Part shown: positions 53,639-63,429 of the stretch, piece after piece | Numbering within the stretch: the first letter of the stretch is position 1 | Layout of the letters: every line of letters starts with the position of its first letter | Source of the DNA: Delftia tsuruhatensis | GTDB taxonomy: Bacteria; Pseudomonadota; Gammaproteobacteria; Burkholderiales; Burkholderiaceae_C | Direction: 5' to 3' | Length of the DNA: 64,000 bases | Assembly (NCBI RefSeq): GCF_903815225.1 | Contig: NZ_LR813084.1 | Span: 3,576,501 to 3,640,500 of the forward strand | Notes under the pieces: model-generated | What the model saw: only the letters and a program-made list of their open reading frames with translations | Database searches by the model: none | Told to the model about the DNA's origin: nothing | Made by a program: the position numbers and the translations under genes

Positions 53639-55462
53639 ATGATGTTTTTCCGCAATCTGAAGCTGGCCCCCAAGCTGCTGGCCTCTTTCGTCGCCCTGTT
53701 GCTGCTGACCGCCGGCCTGGGCCTGTTCTCCGTGGTCCAGCTGGACCGCGTCAACCAGACCGCCACGGATCTGGCCCACCACTGGCTGCCGGCCGAGCGC
53801 ACGCTGCAGGAACTGCGCTACCAGTTGCAGCGCTACCGTTCGCAGACCATGCAGCATGTGCTGGCCACCTCGCAGGAGGAGATGGCCACCTACGACAAGC
53901 GCATGCCCGAGCTGTGGGCCGAGCTGCTCAAGAACCACAAGGCCTTCGAGCGCCATGCCAACACCGCGCGCGAGCGCGAACTGCTGGCCGGCATCGGCCA
54001 GGACCTGGAGCGCTACGCGCAACAGACCGCGAAGATCATCGAGCTGTCCCACCAGATGCGTACCGACGAGGCATCGGCCATCCTGCGTGGTGAATCGGTC
54101 ACCATCAGCCGCAGCATCAACACCCGGCTCGACGAGCTGGTGAAGATCAACACCGAGGGGACCGAGGCCGCCAACGACGCGGGCGACATCATCTTCAACG
54201 CCGCGCGCTGGTGGGTCATCGCCCTGCTGGTGGGCGCCGTCGCCCTGGGCCTGGGCCTGGCCCTGCTCATCGCGCGCAGCGTCGCCCGACCGCTTCAGCA
54301 AGCCGTTGAACTGGCGCAGGCCGTCGCCGCCGGTGACCTCAGCAGCCGCATCCAGGCACATGGCAAGGACGAGACGGGCCAGTTGCTGCAGGCCCTGCAG
54401 CACATGAACGAAAGCCTGCAGCGCATCGTCGGCCAGGTCCGCCAGGGCACGGATTCGATCGCCACCGCCAGCGGCCAGATCGCCTCGGGCAACCAGGACC
54501 TGTCGGCCCGCACCGAAGAGCAGGCCAGCTCGCTGGAGGAGACCGCCGCGTCCATGGAGGAGTTGACCTCCACCGTCAAGCAAAACGGCGCCAACGCCCA
54601 GCAGGCCAACCAGCTGGCCGCCGCCGCCTCCCAGGTGGCCGTGCGCGGCGGCTCGGCCGTGGCCCAGGTCGTGCAGACCATGTCCGCCATCAACGATGCC
54701 TCGCGCAAGATCGTGGACATCATCGGCGTCATCGACTCCATCGCCTTCCAGACCAACATCCTGGCGCTGAACGCGGCGGTGGAAGCGGCTCGCGCTGGCG
54801 ACCAGGGGCGGGGCTTCGCCGTCGTCGCCTCCGAGGTGCGCACGCTGGCCCAGCGCTCGGCCGCGGCCGCCAAGGAAATCAAGCAGCTGATCGACGACTC
54901 GGTCGGCAAGGTCGAGGAAGGCAGCGCCCAGGTGGACGCCGCCGGCAAGACCATGGACGAGATCGTCTCCAGCGTGCGCCGCGTCACCGACATCATGGGA
55001 GAGATCTCCGCGGCCAGCCATGAGCAGACCGCCGGGATCGAGCAGGTCAACCAGGCCGTCACCCAGATGGACCAGATGACCCAGCAGAACGCCGCCCTGG
55101 TCGAGGAGTCGGCCGCCGCCACCGAGGCCCTGCAGGCCCAGGCCAAGGCGCTGGCCGAAGTGGTCAGCGTCTTCAAGCTCGCCCCCTCCTCGGCGGGCAT
55201 GCGCCACGCCACCGTCGATGTGGCAACCGTCGCGGCGCCCCGTGCCATGCCATCGGCAGTGTCCGCGCCCCAGCCCCAGGCCCGCCCGTCCCTGGCGCCG
55301 GCCCGCGGCGCCAGGCCCGCGCCCGCAGGCTCGACAGCCGCCCTGCCCGCGGCCACGCACCGCCCTGCCCAGCCCGCCTCCCCGCCTGCCCGGCCCGCCG
55401 CACCGGCCCGGTCCAAGGCGGCGGCCGGCACCGCCTCGGACGACGATTGGGAAACCTTCTGA
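53639..55462 (+). CDS. Methyl-accepting chemotaxis protein
   Basis: 607 aa chemoreceptor. TM1 lies at about 12-32 ([20 protein letters not shown]), a periplasmic four-helix-bundle sensor at about 35-190, and TM2 at about 191-213 ([20 protein letters not shown]). A HAMP domain and the signalling hairpin follow, with the conserved tip [20 protein letters not shown] and [16 protein letters not shown]. An Ala/Pro-rich flexible tail ends in WETF, like the NWETF tether of E. coli Tar and Tsr that binds CheR and CheB. The sensed ligand is unknown. ATG at 53639 or 53642. Confidence 0.93.
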   Translation: MMFFRNLKLAPKLLASFVALLLLTAGLGLFSVVQLDRVNQTATDLAHHWLPAERTLQELRYQLQRYRSQTMQHVLATSQEEMATYDKRMPELWAELLKNHKAFERHANTARERELLAGIGQDLERYAQQTAKIIELSHQMRTDEASAILRGESVTISRSINTRLDELVKINTEGTEAANDAGDIIFNAARWWVIALLVGAVALGLGLALLIARSVARPLQQAVELAQAVAAGDLSSRIQAHGKDETGQLLQALQHMNESLQRIVGQVRQGTDSIATASGQIASGNQDLSARTEEQASSLEETAASMEELTSTVKQNGANAQQANQLAAAASQVAVRGGSAVAQVVQTMSAINDASRKIVDIIGVIDSIAFQTNILALNAAVEAARAGDQGRGFAVVASEVRTLAQRSAAAAKEIKQLIDDSVGKVEEGSAQVDAAGKTMDEIVSSVRRVTDIMGEISAASHEQTAGIEQVNQAVTQMDQMTQQNAALVEESAAATEALQAQAKALAEVVSVFKLAPSSAGMRHATVDVATVAAPRAMPSAVSAPQPQARPSLAPARGARPAPAGSTAALPAATHRPAQPASPPARPAAPARSKAAAGTASDDDWETF

Positions 55463-55781
55463 GCCTGCGGGCGAAGCGGCCGCCCGGCCTGCGCCGGGAG
55501 GCTGGCGCGCCGGGCCTCTCACCAGCCCCCCGAAGGCCCGACCGGCAGCCGCCGGCCGGGCCTTGTCTCTTGCCGCCCCAGACCCGCACGCCCCTGCCAC
55601 AGGCCCCAATACCTTCAAATCTGCCATGATTGGCGAACGCAAGCCCTTGTTTTGAAAGGCGCAGAACCTCTACAGCCCCTGCACGGCTCTGCCAGACAAG
55701 CGCTTGGCCCGCCACGGCGTCCCGACATGAGAAAATCGGCGATTCAGCCAGAAACACATTCATCAGAAGACGGAACACATC
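55463..55781. other. 319-base gap between the chemoreceptor gene and prfB
   Basis: No convincing gene is seen. The first part is GC-rich with a terminator-like hairpin (55533-55564). The second part, from about 55600, is less GC-rich and probably holds the prfB promoter; no strong -35/-10 pair stands out. Confidence 0.6.
55533..55564 (+). terminator. Hairpin after the chemoreceptor gene
   Basis: AAGGCCCG, one mismatch, CCGGC, loop AGCC, GCCGG, one mismatch, CGGGCCTT: 13 paired bases in two blocks, followed by TGTCTCTTG. The T-run is weak. Confidence 0.6.
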
Positions 55782-56886
55782 ATGGAAGCAGAACGCATCA
55801 ACCTCATCGGCAACACCCTCGAAGATCTGTCGCAGCGCACGGCAGATCTACGGAGGTATCTTTGACTACGATGCAAAGTACGAACGACTGCGCACCGTCA
55901 ACGCCTCTCTGGAAGACCCCGGGGTCTGGAACGACCCCAAGAAGGCCCAGGAACTGGGCAAGGAAAAGAAGCTGCTCGACGGCGTCGTCCTGACGCTGCA
56001 GAAGCTGACCAGCGAGCTGGCCGACAATGCCGAGCTGTTCGAGATGAGCAAGGAAGAAGGCGATGAGGCCGGCCTGCTCACCATCGAGGGCGAGACCGCC
56101 AAGCTCCAGCCCCTGATCGAGGAGCTCGAATTCCGCCGAATGTTCGGCAAGGAAGCCGATCCGCTGAACTGCTTCGTGGACATCCAGGCCGGCGCCGGCG
56201 GCACCGAGGCCTGCGACTGGGCCGGCATGCTGCTGCGCCAGTACCTGAAGTACGCCGAGCGCAAGGGCTTCAAGGCCACGGTCGAGGAAGAGACGCCCGG
56301 CGACGTGGCAGGCATCAAGAGCGCCACCATCCACATCGAGGGCGAATACGCCTACGGCCTGCTGCGCACCGAGACCGGCGTGCACCGCCTGGTGCGCAAG
56401 TCGCCCTTCGACAGCTCGGGCGGGCGCCACACCAGTTTCGCCTCGCTGTTCGTCTACCCCGAGATCGACGACTCGATCCAGATCGAGATCAATCCCTCGG
56501 ACGTGCGCACCGACACCTACCGCGCATCGGGCGCTGGCGGCCAGCACATCAACAAGACCGACTCGGCCGTGCGCCTGACGCACATTCCGACCGGCATCGT
56601 CGTCCAATGCCAGGATGGCCGCAGCCAGCACAGCAACCGCGACGTGGCATGGCAGCGGCTGCGCTCCAAGCTCTACGAGCACGAGATGCAAAAGCGCATG
56701 GAAGAGCAGCAAAAGCTCGAGGACACCAAGACCGACGTGGGCTGGGGCCACCAGATCCGCTCCTACGTGCTCGACAACAGCCGTATCAAGGACCTGCGCA
56801 CCAACGTCGAAATCTCGGCCACCCAGAAAGTGCTGGACGGCGACCTCGACGCATTCATCGAAGCCTCGCTCAAGCAAGGCCTGTGA
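55782..56886 (+). CDS. prfB: Peptide chain release factor 2, with programmed +1 frameshift
   Basis: RF2 releases peptides at UGA and UAA. The frame from ATG 55782 runs 27 codons to an in-frame TGA at 55863-55865. The site CGGAGGTATCTTTGAC has the internal Shine-Dalgarno, the CTT slippage codon and TGA-C, as in E. coli prfB. Reading shifts +1 at CTT and goes on as [15 protein letters not shown] from 55864, giving 367 aa. Motifs are SPF (recognising UGA/UAA, in [11 protein letters not shown]) and the catalytic GGQ in [15 protein letters not shown]. The frameshift lets RF2 level control its own synthesis. Confidence 0.97.
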
Positions 56887-56892
56887 GACAGA

Positions 56893-56920
56893 GCCCCGGG
56901 GCGGCAACGCCGTCCGGGGC
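56893..56920 (+). terminator. Hairpin after prfB
   Basis: GCCCCGG (56893-56899) pairs with CCGGGGC (56914-56920); an inner stem GGCG-GCAA-CGCC carries a GNRA-type tetraloop. No T-run follows, so it is a stable RNA end or weak terminator, not a canonical one. Confidence 0.45.
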
Positions 56921-56963
56921 CCTGGTCCCTGACAACTGACACCGAGCATAGGAAGGAATCTGT

Positions 56964-59687
56964 ATGCTGCAACTGCGTGACGGGCAGGCCCCTGCCACCG
57001 CCATCCACCGCGCCGACTACCAGGCTCCTGCCTGGTGGATCGACACCGTGGACCTGACTTTCGACCTGGACCCGGCCAAGACCCGCGTGCTCAACAAGAT
57101 GCGCGTGCGTCGCAACCCCGACGTGCCGGCACAGCCGCTGCGCCTCGATGGCGATGAGTTGAACCTGGCCCGCGTGCTGGTCAACGGCGGCGGCACCTCG
57201 TTCAAGATGGAGGGCGACCAGCTGGTGCTGGAGAACCTGCCCGAGGGCGGCGAGCCCGTCGACCTGGAGATCTTCACCACCTGCGCGCCCGCCAGGAACA
57301 CCAAGCTCATGGGCCTGTACGTGAGCCAGGGCACGTTCTTCACGCAATGCGAGGCCGAAGGTTTCCGCCGCATCACCTACTTCCTGGACCGTCCCGACGT
57401 GATGGCCATGTACACCGTGACCCTGCGCGCCGACAAGGCCGCCTATCCGGTGCTGCTGTCCAATGGCAACCTGGTCGAGCAGGGCGCGCTGGAAGACGGC
57501 CGCCACTTCGCCCGGTGGGTCGATCCCCACAAAAAGCCCAGCTACCTGTTCGCGCTGGTGGCGGGCAACCTCGTCGCCCGCGAACAGAAGATCAGGAGCC
57601 GCGCGGGCCGCGACCACCTGCTGCAGGTCTTCGTGCGCCCCGGCGACCTGGAAAAGACCGAACACGCGATGAACTCGCTCATGGCCAGCGTGGCCTGGGA
57701 CGAGGCCCGCTTCGGCCTGTCGCTGGACCTGGACCGCTTCATGATCGTCGCCACCAGCGACTTCAACATGGGCGCCATGGAAAACAAGGGCCTGAACGTC
57801 TTCAACACCAAGTACGTCCTGGCCAGCCAGTCCACGGCCACGGATACCGACTACGCCAACATCGAATCCGTGGTCGGACACGAGTATTTCCACAACTGGA
57901 CGGGCAACCGCATCACCTGCCGCGACTGGTTCCAGCTGTCGCTCAAGGAAGGCCTGACGGTGTTCCGCGACCAGGAATTCAGCATGGACATGGCGGGCAG
58001 CCCCTCGGCGCGCGCCGTCAAGCGCATCGAGGACGTGCGCGTGCTGCGCACCGCCCAGTTCCCCGAGGACGCAGGCCCCATGGCCCATCCGGTGCGGCCC
58101 GACAGCTACATCGAGATCAACAACTTCTACACCGTCACCATCTACGAAAAGGGTGCCGAGGTCGTGCGCATGCAGCACAACCTGGTGGGCCGCGAAGGCT
58201 TCGCCAGGGGCATGAAGCTGTATTTCGAGCGCCATGACGGCCATGCCGTGACCTGCGACGACTTTGCCCAGGCCATGGCCGACGCCAACCCCGGCAGCGA
58301 GCTGGCCTTGCGCCTGGACCAGTTCAAGCGCTGGTACAGCCAGGCCGGCACGCCCCAGCTGCGCGCCGAAGGCGCCTACGACGCCAACGCCCGCACCTAC
58401 ACGCTGACGCTGAGCCAAAGCTGCGCGCCCACGCCCGGCCAGGCAGAAAAGCTGCCCTTCGTCATCCCCGTGCAGATGGGCCTGCTGGGCCAGGACGGCC
58501 GTGCGCTGCCCCTGCGCCTGCAAGGCGAGGAACAGGCCACCGGCGACAGCCGCCTGCTCGTGCTGTCCGAGTCCAGCCACCGCTTCGTCTTCACCGATGT
58601 GGAGCAGGAGCCCGTGCCCTCGCTGTTGCGCGGCTTCAGCGCCCCCGTGGTGCTGCACCAGGACATCACGGACACGGCCCTGCTGAACCTGCTCGCCCAC
58701 GACAGCGACCCGTTCAACCGCTGGGAAGCCGGCCAGCGCCTGGCGCTGCGCATTGCGCTGCAGGCCATCGGCGACAACGCCATTGCCGCTGACGGCACGG
58801 GCCAGATCACGGCCCCCCTGCTGCCCGCCTCCTTCATCGAGGCCATGCGCGGCGTGCTGCGCCACCCGCAGCTGGACGCCGCCTTCAAGGAACTGGTGCT
58901 GACCCTGCCCGGGGAAAGCTACATCGCCGAGCAGCTGGACGTGGTCGATCCCCAGCGCGTGCATGCCGTGCGCGAAGCCATGCGCCTGCAACTGGCCACC
59001 GAGCTGCTGGCCGACTGGCAATGGGCCTGGGACGAGCACCGTGAGACCGGGGCCTACCGCCCCGACTCCGTCAGCTCCGGCCGCCGCGCGCTGGCCGGCA
59101 TGGCCCTGTCCATGCTGTGCCTGGCAGCACGCGCCTCGGGCGACAGCGTCTGGCCCGGCAAGGCGCTGCAGCGCTTCAAGGACGCGGGCAACATGACCGA
59201 CCGCATGGCCGCCCTCTCGGCCCTGGTGCAAAGCGGCCACCCGCTGGCCGCCCAGGCCCTGGCGCGTTTCCACAAGCTGTTCCAGCACGACGCGCTGGTA
59301 CTGGACAAGTGGTTCGCGCTGCAAGGCGGCGCCTGCGACCGCGGCGGCAACGTGCTGCCGGCCGTCAAGCAGCTGATGAAGCACCCGGACTTCCAGATCA
59401 AGAACCCCAACCGCGCCCGCAGCCTGATCTTCAGCTACTGCAGCGCCAATCCCGGCGCCTTCCATCGCACCGACGCGGCAGGCTACGTGTTCTGGAGCGA
59501 GCGCGTCATCGAGCTGGATGCCATCAACCCGCAGGTCGCCGCCCGCCTGGCACGCGCCCTGGACCGCTGGAGCAAGCTGGCCGAACCCTACCGCACGGCC
59601 GCGCGCGAAGCCATCGCCCGCGTGGCGGCACGCGCCGAACTCAGCAACGATGTGCGTGAAGTCGTCACCCGCGCCCTCGCGGATTGA
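56964..59687 (+). CDS. pepN: Aminopeptidase N (M1 family metallopeptidase)
   Basis: 907 aa zinc aminopeptidase removing N-terminal residues from peptides in the cytoplasm. It carries the exopeptidase motif GAMEN (about 270) and the zinc site HEYFHNWTGNR (His306, Glu307, His310) with Glu329 in SLKEGLTV. The C-terminal two thirds contains the Ig-like and alpha-solenoid domains of the E. coli-type enzyme (870 aa there). GGAAGG lies eight bases before the ATG. It lies 77 bases after prfB. Confidence 0.95.
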   Translation: MLQLRDGQAPATAIHRADYQAPAWWIDTVDLTFDLDPAKTRVLNKMRVRRNPDVPAQPLRLDGDELNLARVLVNGGGTSFKMEGDQLVLENLPEGGEPVDLEIFTTCAPARNTKLMGLYVSQGTFFTQCEAEGFRRITYFLDRPDVMAMYTVTLRADKAAYPVLLSNGNLVEQGALEDGRHFARWVDPHKKPSYLFALVAGNLVAREQKIRSRAGRDHLLQVFVRPGDLEKTEHAMNSLMASVAWDEARFGLSLDLDRFMIVATSDFNMGAMENKGLNVFNTKYVLASQSTATDTDYANIESVVGHEYFHNWTGNRITCRDWFQLSLKEGLTVFRDQEFSMDMAGSPSARAVKRIEDVRVLRTAQFPEDAGPMAHPVRPDSYIEINNFYTVTIYEKGAEVVRMQHNLVGREGFARGMKLYFERHDGHAVTCDDFAQAMADANPGSELALRLDQFKRWYSQAGTPQLRAEGAYDANARTYTLTLSQSCAPTPGQAEKLPFVIPVQMGLLGQDGRALPLRLQGEEQATGDSRLLVLSESSHRFVFTDVEQEPVPSLLRGFSAPVVLHQDITDTALLNLLAHDSDPFNRWEAGQRLALRIALQAIGDNAIAADGTGQITAPLLPASFIEAMRGVLRHPQLDAAFKELVLTLPGESYIAEQLDVVDPQRVHAVREAMRLQLATELLADWQWAWDEHRETGAYRPDSVSSGRRALAGMALSMLCLAARASGDSVWPGKALQRFKDAGNMTDRMAALSALVQSGHPLAAQALARFHKLFQHDALVLDKWFALQGGACDRGGNVLPAVKQLMKHPDFQIKNPNRARSLIFSYCSANPGAFHRTDAAGYVFWSERVIELDAINPQVAARLARALDRWSKLAEPYRTAAREAIARVAARAELSNDVREVVTRALAD

Positions 59688-59689
59688 CG

Positions 59690-59800
59690 AGCCACCCCCT
59701 GAGTCGCTTCGCGCCTTCCCCCTTGCAGGGGGACGACACCCTCGGTGCGAGGCTGCTCTTCCTCGGTGTCCCTGGCTTGAGCAGCGCCGGTTTTATGCTG
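59690..59800. repeat. Hairpin-rich spacer after pepN, possibly a dispersed intergenic repeat
   Basis: It contains CCCCC-TTGCA-GGGGG (59718-59732) and a pyrimidine-rich tract. It resembles short hairpin elements that I recall between genes in Comamonadaceae genomes. Only one copy was noticed in this window, so the repeat status rests on memory and not on the sequence shown. Confidence 0.35.
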
Positions 59801-59885
59801 CAAGCCAGGAATCACTGAAATGCTGTTCATCAGCAGATGCATGCGCCACGCCGCATCTGCTCCCGGATTTTTAGGAGTTGAACCC

Positions 59886-60893
59886 ATGAAGAAAAACGTC
59901 AGCCTGACCCGCTACCTGGTCGAGCAGCAGCGCGTGGACGGCCTCATCCCCGGCCAGTTGCGCCTGCTGCTGGAAGTCGTGGCCCGCGCCTGCAAGCGCA
60001 TCAGCCAGTCCGTCAACAAAGGTGCCATCGGCGACGTGCTGGGCACGGCCGGCAGCGAGAACGTGCAGGGCGAGGTCCAGAAGAAGCTGGACATCATCGC
60101 CAACGAGGTGCTGATCGAGGCCAACGAATGGGGCGGCCACCTGGCGGCCATGGCCTCCGAGGAAATGGAAGGCATCTACCTGGTGCCCAACCGTTACCCC
60201 CATGGCGAATACCTGCTGATGTTCGACCCGCTGGACGGCTCCTCCAACATCGACGTCAACGTCTCCATCGGCACCATCTTCAGCGTGCTCAAGAAGCCCG
60301 AAGGCCACCCCGGCGTGACCGAGGAGGACTTCATGCAACCCGGCACCCAGCAGGTCGCCGCCGGCTACTGCATCTACGGTCCCCAGACCACCCTGGTGCT
60401 GACCGTGGGCGACGGCGTGGCCATGTTCACGCTGGACCGCGAGCAAGGCTCCTTCGTCCTGGTACAGGAAAACGTGCGCATTCCCGAGGACACCAAGGAA
60501 TTCGCCATCAACATGTCCAACATGCGCCACTGGGACGCCCCCATCAAGCGCTACGTGGACGAGTGCCTGGCCGGCGTGGAAGGTCCGCGCGGCAAGGATT
60601 TCAACATGCGCTGGATCGCCTCCATGGTGGCCGACGTGCACCGCATCATGACACGCGGCGGCATCTTCATGTATCCCTGGGACAAGCGCGAGCCCCACAA
60701 GCCCGGCAAGCTGCGCCTGATGTACGAGGCCAACCCCATGGCCTGGCTGATCGAGCAGGCCGGCGGCGCCGCCACGAACGGCAAGCAGCGCATCCTCGAC
60801 ATCCAGCCCACGCAGCTGCATGAGCGCGTGAGCGTCATCCTCGGCTCCAGGAACGAAGTCGAAAAAGTGACGCAATATCATTCCGAGGCCTGA
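59886..60893 (+). CDS. fbp: Fructose-1,6-bisphosphatase class I
   Basis: 335 aa enzyme converting fructose-1,6-bisphosphate to fructose-6-phosphate in gluconeogenesis. Motifs are the metal-binding and catalytic [20 protein letters not shown] (from about 113), [15 protein letters not shown] near the N-terminus, [13 protein letters not shown], and [20 protein letters not shown]. The start at 59886 ([11 protein letters not shown]) has TAGGAG nine bases upstream. It is followed closely by the tRNA-Thr gene. Confidence 0.95.
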   Translation: MKKNVSLTRYLVEQQRVDGLIPGQLRLLLEVVARACKRISQSVNKGAIGDVLGTAGSENVQGEVQKKLDIIANEVLIEANEWGGHLAAMASEEMEGIYLVPNRYPHGEYLLMFDPLDGSSNIDVNVSIGTIFSVLKKPEGHPGVTEEDFMQPGTQQVAAGYCIYGPQTTLVLTVGDGVAMFTLDREQGSFVLVQENVRIPEDTKEFAINMSNMRHWDAPIKRYVDECLAGVEGPRGKDFNMRWIASMVADVHRIMTRGGIFMYPWDKREPHKPGKLRLMYEANPMAWLIEQAGGAATNGKQRILDIQPTQLHERVSVILGSRNEVEKVTQYHSEA

Positions 60894-60908
60894 TTTTGCC
60901 GCTATAAT
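60881..60908 (+). promoter_or_regulatory. Promoter of tRNA-Thr
   Basis: A consensus -10 TATAAT (60903-60908) ends 11 bases before the tRNA. A weak -35 TTCCGA (60881-60886) lies 16 bases upstream of it, overlapping the fbp 3' end. Confidence 0.6.
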
Positions 60909-60919
60909 TTCTTTCTGTC

Positions 60920-60995
60920 GCCGGTGTAGCTCAGTTGGTAGAGCAGCTCATTCGTAATGAGAAGGTCGCGTGTTCGATTCATGTCTCCGGCACCA
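60920..60995 (+). tRNA. tRNA-Thr (anticodon CGT)
   Basis: 76-base cloverleaf starting GCCGGTGTAGCTCAG with the anticodon CGT at 60953-60955 (stem CTCAT/ATGAG), T-arm TTCGATT and an encoded CCA end. The acceptor stem GCCGGTG/CTCCGGC has one U-U mismatch at position 6-67; the rest pairs well. Confidence 0.97.
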
Positions 60996-61000
60996 CTTTG

Positions 61001-61033
61001 AAGCCCCAGGTTCGCAAGAGCCTGGGGCTTTTC
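61001..61033 (+). terminator. Rho-independent terminator of tRNA-Thr
   Basis: AAGCCCCAGG (61001-61010), ten-base loop, CCTGGGGCTT (61021-61030), then TTTTC. The T-run exists only on the plus strand, so it serves the tRNA and not the convergent MFS gene. Confidence 0.88.
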
Positions 61034-61039
61034 GTTGGG

Positions 61040-62278
61040 TCATGCTCGTGGCTTCGCGCCTCCTGCGCGCGCCGCCATCCGTACTGCGAGGGCCGACAGT
61101 ACGGCGCTGCCGCCCGCCAGCAGGATGGACGATGTGTAGCTGCCCGACAGATCGAACAACAGCCCCGCCAGGCTGCCCCCGGCCACGGCAGCAATACCGA
61201 CCGAAACGTAGAGCGCGCCCAGGATGGCGCCCAGGCTCCGAGTGCCAAACCAGGTGGCAGCCACGGCCGGGTACAGCGCGATGCAGCCGCCATTGACCGC
61301 ACCGAATGCCAGCGCGAAGCTTGCCAGGGCCGTGAAGCCCTGCGCCATGGACCACAGCCCGCACAGCACGGCCAGGGACACGGTCAGCACCATCAGAAAG
61401 CGCAGCGGACCCATCCTGTCGCCCAGGCGCCCCAGCACCAGACGCCCGAGCACATTGCCCACGCCGATCAGCCCGATCAGCAGATTGGCCTGCGCGGCAG
61501 GCAGCCCCTGCTGACGTGCCAGCGGATTGATGTGGATCAGCGCCAGGAACAGGCCGATGGAGCCGAAGAAGATGGCGGCGAAATACCACCAAAAGCGCGC
61601 CTGCCGGGCAGCTTGCCCCAGACCCACATCCCGGCCTTGGTCCGCCTGCCCTGCAGCCTCGGCACCGCCGGGAGGCACGCCATCGGGATGCAGCCCCAGC
61701 TCCTCAGGCCTGCCGCGCAGGACGGCCGCAGCAGCCAGGCCGGCCAGTGCGATGGCTGCGGCATAGACCTGCATGGTCAGTTGCCAGGACAGGTGCTCCA
61801 TGAGTGCACCCGCCACCACGGGGCCGAGCAAGGTGCCCAGCCCAGTGCCCGCCAGGGCGATGCCGGAGGCCGAACTGCGCCACAACACGAACCATCGCGC
61901 AATGGTGGAGACGGCGGGCACATACACCAGGCCCACGCCCAGGCCGACCAGAATGCAGAAGGCACCCAGGAACACAACCAGCGATGACGACAGCAGGCTG
62001 CTGGCCACAAAGCCCAGCGCCAGCAGCACGATGCCGGCCGAGGTGACGGTGCGCACCGAGGTCCTGTCGCTCCAGGCGCCCGAGAACACGCCCACGCCGT
62101 AGTAGATCAGGGCCGTCAGGGAAAAGATGGAGGCCGTGGAAAAGCGGCTGGCGCCGAACTGGGCCTGGATGCTGGCAAAAAACGCCCCGAACGAATAGGC
62201 CGCGCCAAAGATCAGCGCCAGCAGCACATGGACGGCGCCCACGATGTACCAGCCCCGGAACAGTCCGTCTCGCCTCAT
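61040..62278 (-). CDS. MFS transporter (MCT/OFA-like)
   Basis: 412 aa with twelve predicted helices. The N-terminal GWYIVGAVHVLLALIFGAAY, SFGAFFASIQAQFG and the A-motif-like GAWSDRTSVRTV fit the monocarboxylate/oxalate-formate branch of the major facilitator superfamily. The start at 62278 (MRRDGLFRGWY) has AAGGAG six bases upstream, while the ATG at 62284 touches that site. It is divergent from an IclR regulator, so it probably imports a small organic acid or aromatic acid used by the neighbouring dehydrogenase; the substrate is not known. Confidence 0.88.
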   Translation of the reverse strand: MRRDGLFRGWYIVGAVHVLLALIFGAAYSFGAFFASIQAQFGASRFSTASIFSLTALIYYGVGVFSGAWSDRTSVRTVTSAGIVLLALGFVASSLLSSSLVVFLGAFCILVGLGVGLVYVPAVSTIARWFVLWRSSASGIALAGTGLGTLLGPVVAGALMEHLSWQLTMQVYAAAIALAGLAAAAVLRGRPEELGLHPDGVPPGGAEAAGQADQGRDVGLGQAARQARFWWYFAAIFFGSIGLFLALIHINPLARQQGLPAAQANLLIGLIGVGNVLGRLVLGRLGDRMGPLRFLMVLTVSLAVLCGLWSMAQGFTALASFALAFGAVNGGCIALYPAVAATWFGTRSLGAILGALYVSVGIAAVAGGSLAGLLFDLSGSYTSSILLAGGSAVLSALAVRMAARAGGAKPRA

Positions 62279-62309
62279 TTGCATCTCCTTGGTATTGCAT
62301 GACTTTAGT

Positions 62310-62329
62310 TGTCTATACATGCTTAGACA
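62310..62329. promoter_or_regulatory. TGTCTA-N8-TAGACA inverted repeat, candidate operator between MFS and IclR genes
   Basis: TGTCTA (62310-62315) and TAGACA (62324-62329) are reverse complements with eight bases between. The site lies 32 bases before the MFS start, in the shared divergent promoter region, which is AT-richer than its surroundings. Confidence 0.6.
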
Positions 62330-62467
62330 TTAGGTATCAACCCCAGGACTAAAGGACAAAGAGCGGAGTTGGCCGGGATGTCGCACCTGCAAGGCCTGCA
62401 GCGTTCCAAAGCCGGCATACGATCGGTCTTCCGTACCTTGTGCAAACATCCCGCTTTTTGACACCCC

Positions 62468-63190
62468 ATGTCCACCATTGCCCCCGCCGAAGCCACCGAG
62501 AAGAACGACGGCGTCGCGGCCGTAGACCGCGCGCTGCACATTGCAACGGCCCTGGCCCACGCCAACCGGGGGCTGACGCTGACGGAGCTGTCGCACGCCA
62601 CGCAGATGTACAAGAGCACGCTGCTGCGCCTGCTGGCCTCGCTGGAGCGCGCGGGCCTGGTCATGCACCGGGCGGACAAAAAGTACACGCTGGGACCGCT
62701 GGCCTTTGTGTTGGGTCGCTCCTTCGAGCAGACGCATGGCCTGCAGGGCGCCATCGAGCCCGTGCTGCAGTGGCTGGTGGACCAGGGAACGGAAAGCCCG
62801 TCCTTCCACGTGCGCCACGACCAGCAGCACCGGCTTTGCGTCATGCGCCTGGACTCCCACCACTCCACGCTGGACCGCGTGCGCGTGGGGGATCTGCTGC
62901 CGCTGGCGCGCGGTGCGGCGGGCAAGGTCATCACCACGCTGGAGGCGGGCCTGCCGGCGTCCCCCACGCAGGCCGATCTGATCTTCACCTCGTTCGGCGA
63001 ACGCGATCCGCTGTGTGGTGCGATTGCGGCGCCGGTGTTCGGGCCGTCGGCCTCGCTGCTGGGCGCGATCTCGGTGTCCGGGCCGCTGGAGCGCTTTTCC
63101 GAGCTGGCGGTTGAAGGCATGAAATCCCTGGTGACGAGCGCTGCCCGGCGCGCCACCGAAAGCCTGGGCGGGAACTGGCCGCTGGCCTGA
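62468..63190 (+). CDS. IclR-family transcriptional regulator
   Basis: 240 aa. N-terminal winged helix (about 17-78: VAAVDRALHIATALAHANRG, LTELSHATQMYKSTLLRLLA, DKKYTLGPLAFVLG) and C-terminal GAF-like effector domain (FHVRHDQQHRLCVMRLDSHH, GDLLPLARGAAGKVITTLEA, GAIAAPVFGPSASLLGAISV). It stands between a divergent MFS gene and an aldehyde dehydrogenase gene and may control both. The C-terminal domain looks complete. Confidence 0.92.
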   Translation: MSTIAPAEATEKNDGVAAVDRALHIATALAHANRGLTLTELSHATQMYKSTLLRLLASLERAGLVMHRADKKYTLGPLAFVLGRSFEQTHGLQGAIEPVLQWLVDQGTESPSFHVRHDQQHRLCVMRLDSHHSTLDRVRVGDLLPLARGAAGKVITTLEAGLPASPTQADLIFTSFGERDPLCGAIAAPVFGPSASLLGAISVSGPLERFSELAVEGMKSLVTSAARRATESLGGNWPLA

Positions 63191-63327
63191 CGACCAGGGT
63201 TCGTTCTGCGCACGCGGCGCAGCTTCTGCCCTCCTCCTCTTTCCATCTTTCCTGCGCACCCGGCCTGGCGCCCGGTGCGCTGCCCGTGCATGCCTGCATC
63301 TTCCATCGCCAGGACTAACCTTGAAAA

Positions 63328-63343
63328 CAGAACAAAAGTTCTG
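63328..63343. promoter_or_regulatory. CAGAAC-AAAA-GTTCTG palindrome, candidate operator before the aldehyde dehydrogenase gene
   Basis: Perfect 6-bp inverted repeat with a four-base AT spacer, in an AT-rich stretch unlike its surroundings. Related half sites AGAAC recur at 63400-63404 and 63421-63425. An IclR-family dimer is one candidate binder. Confidence 0.5.
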
Positions 63344-63429
63344 ACAGTAAAAACACCAATACTGATTTTTGCGACATCAATCCTAGAATTCGCAAAAACA
63401 GAACAGTTGTTTTCTCTGAAAGAACTTTT

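Noticed and set aside
55782-55865. prfB seen as a pseudogene because of the early TGA
   Set aside because: The sequence around the TGA is the known programmed frameshift signal of RF2, so the gene is intact.
56763-59465. 900-codon open frame on the minus strand opposite pepN
   Set aside because: It lies wholly across a clear M1 aminopeptidase gene and the prfB end, with low-complexity translation. Codon-bias shadow.
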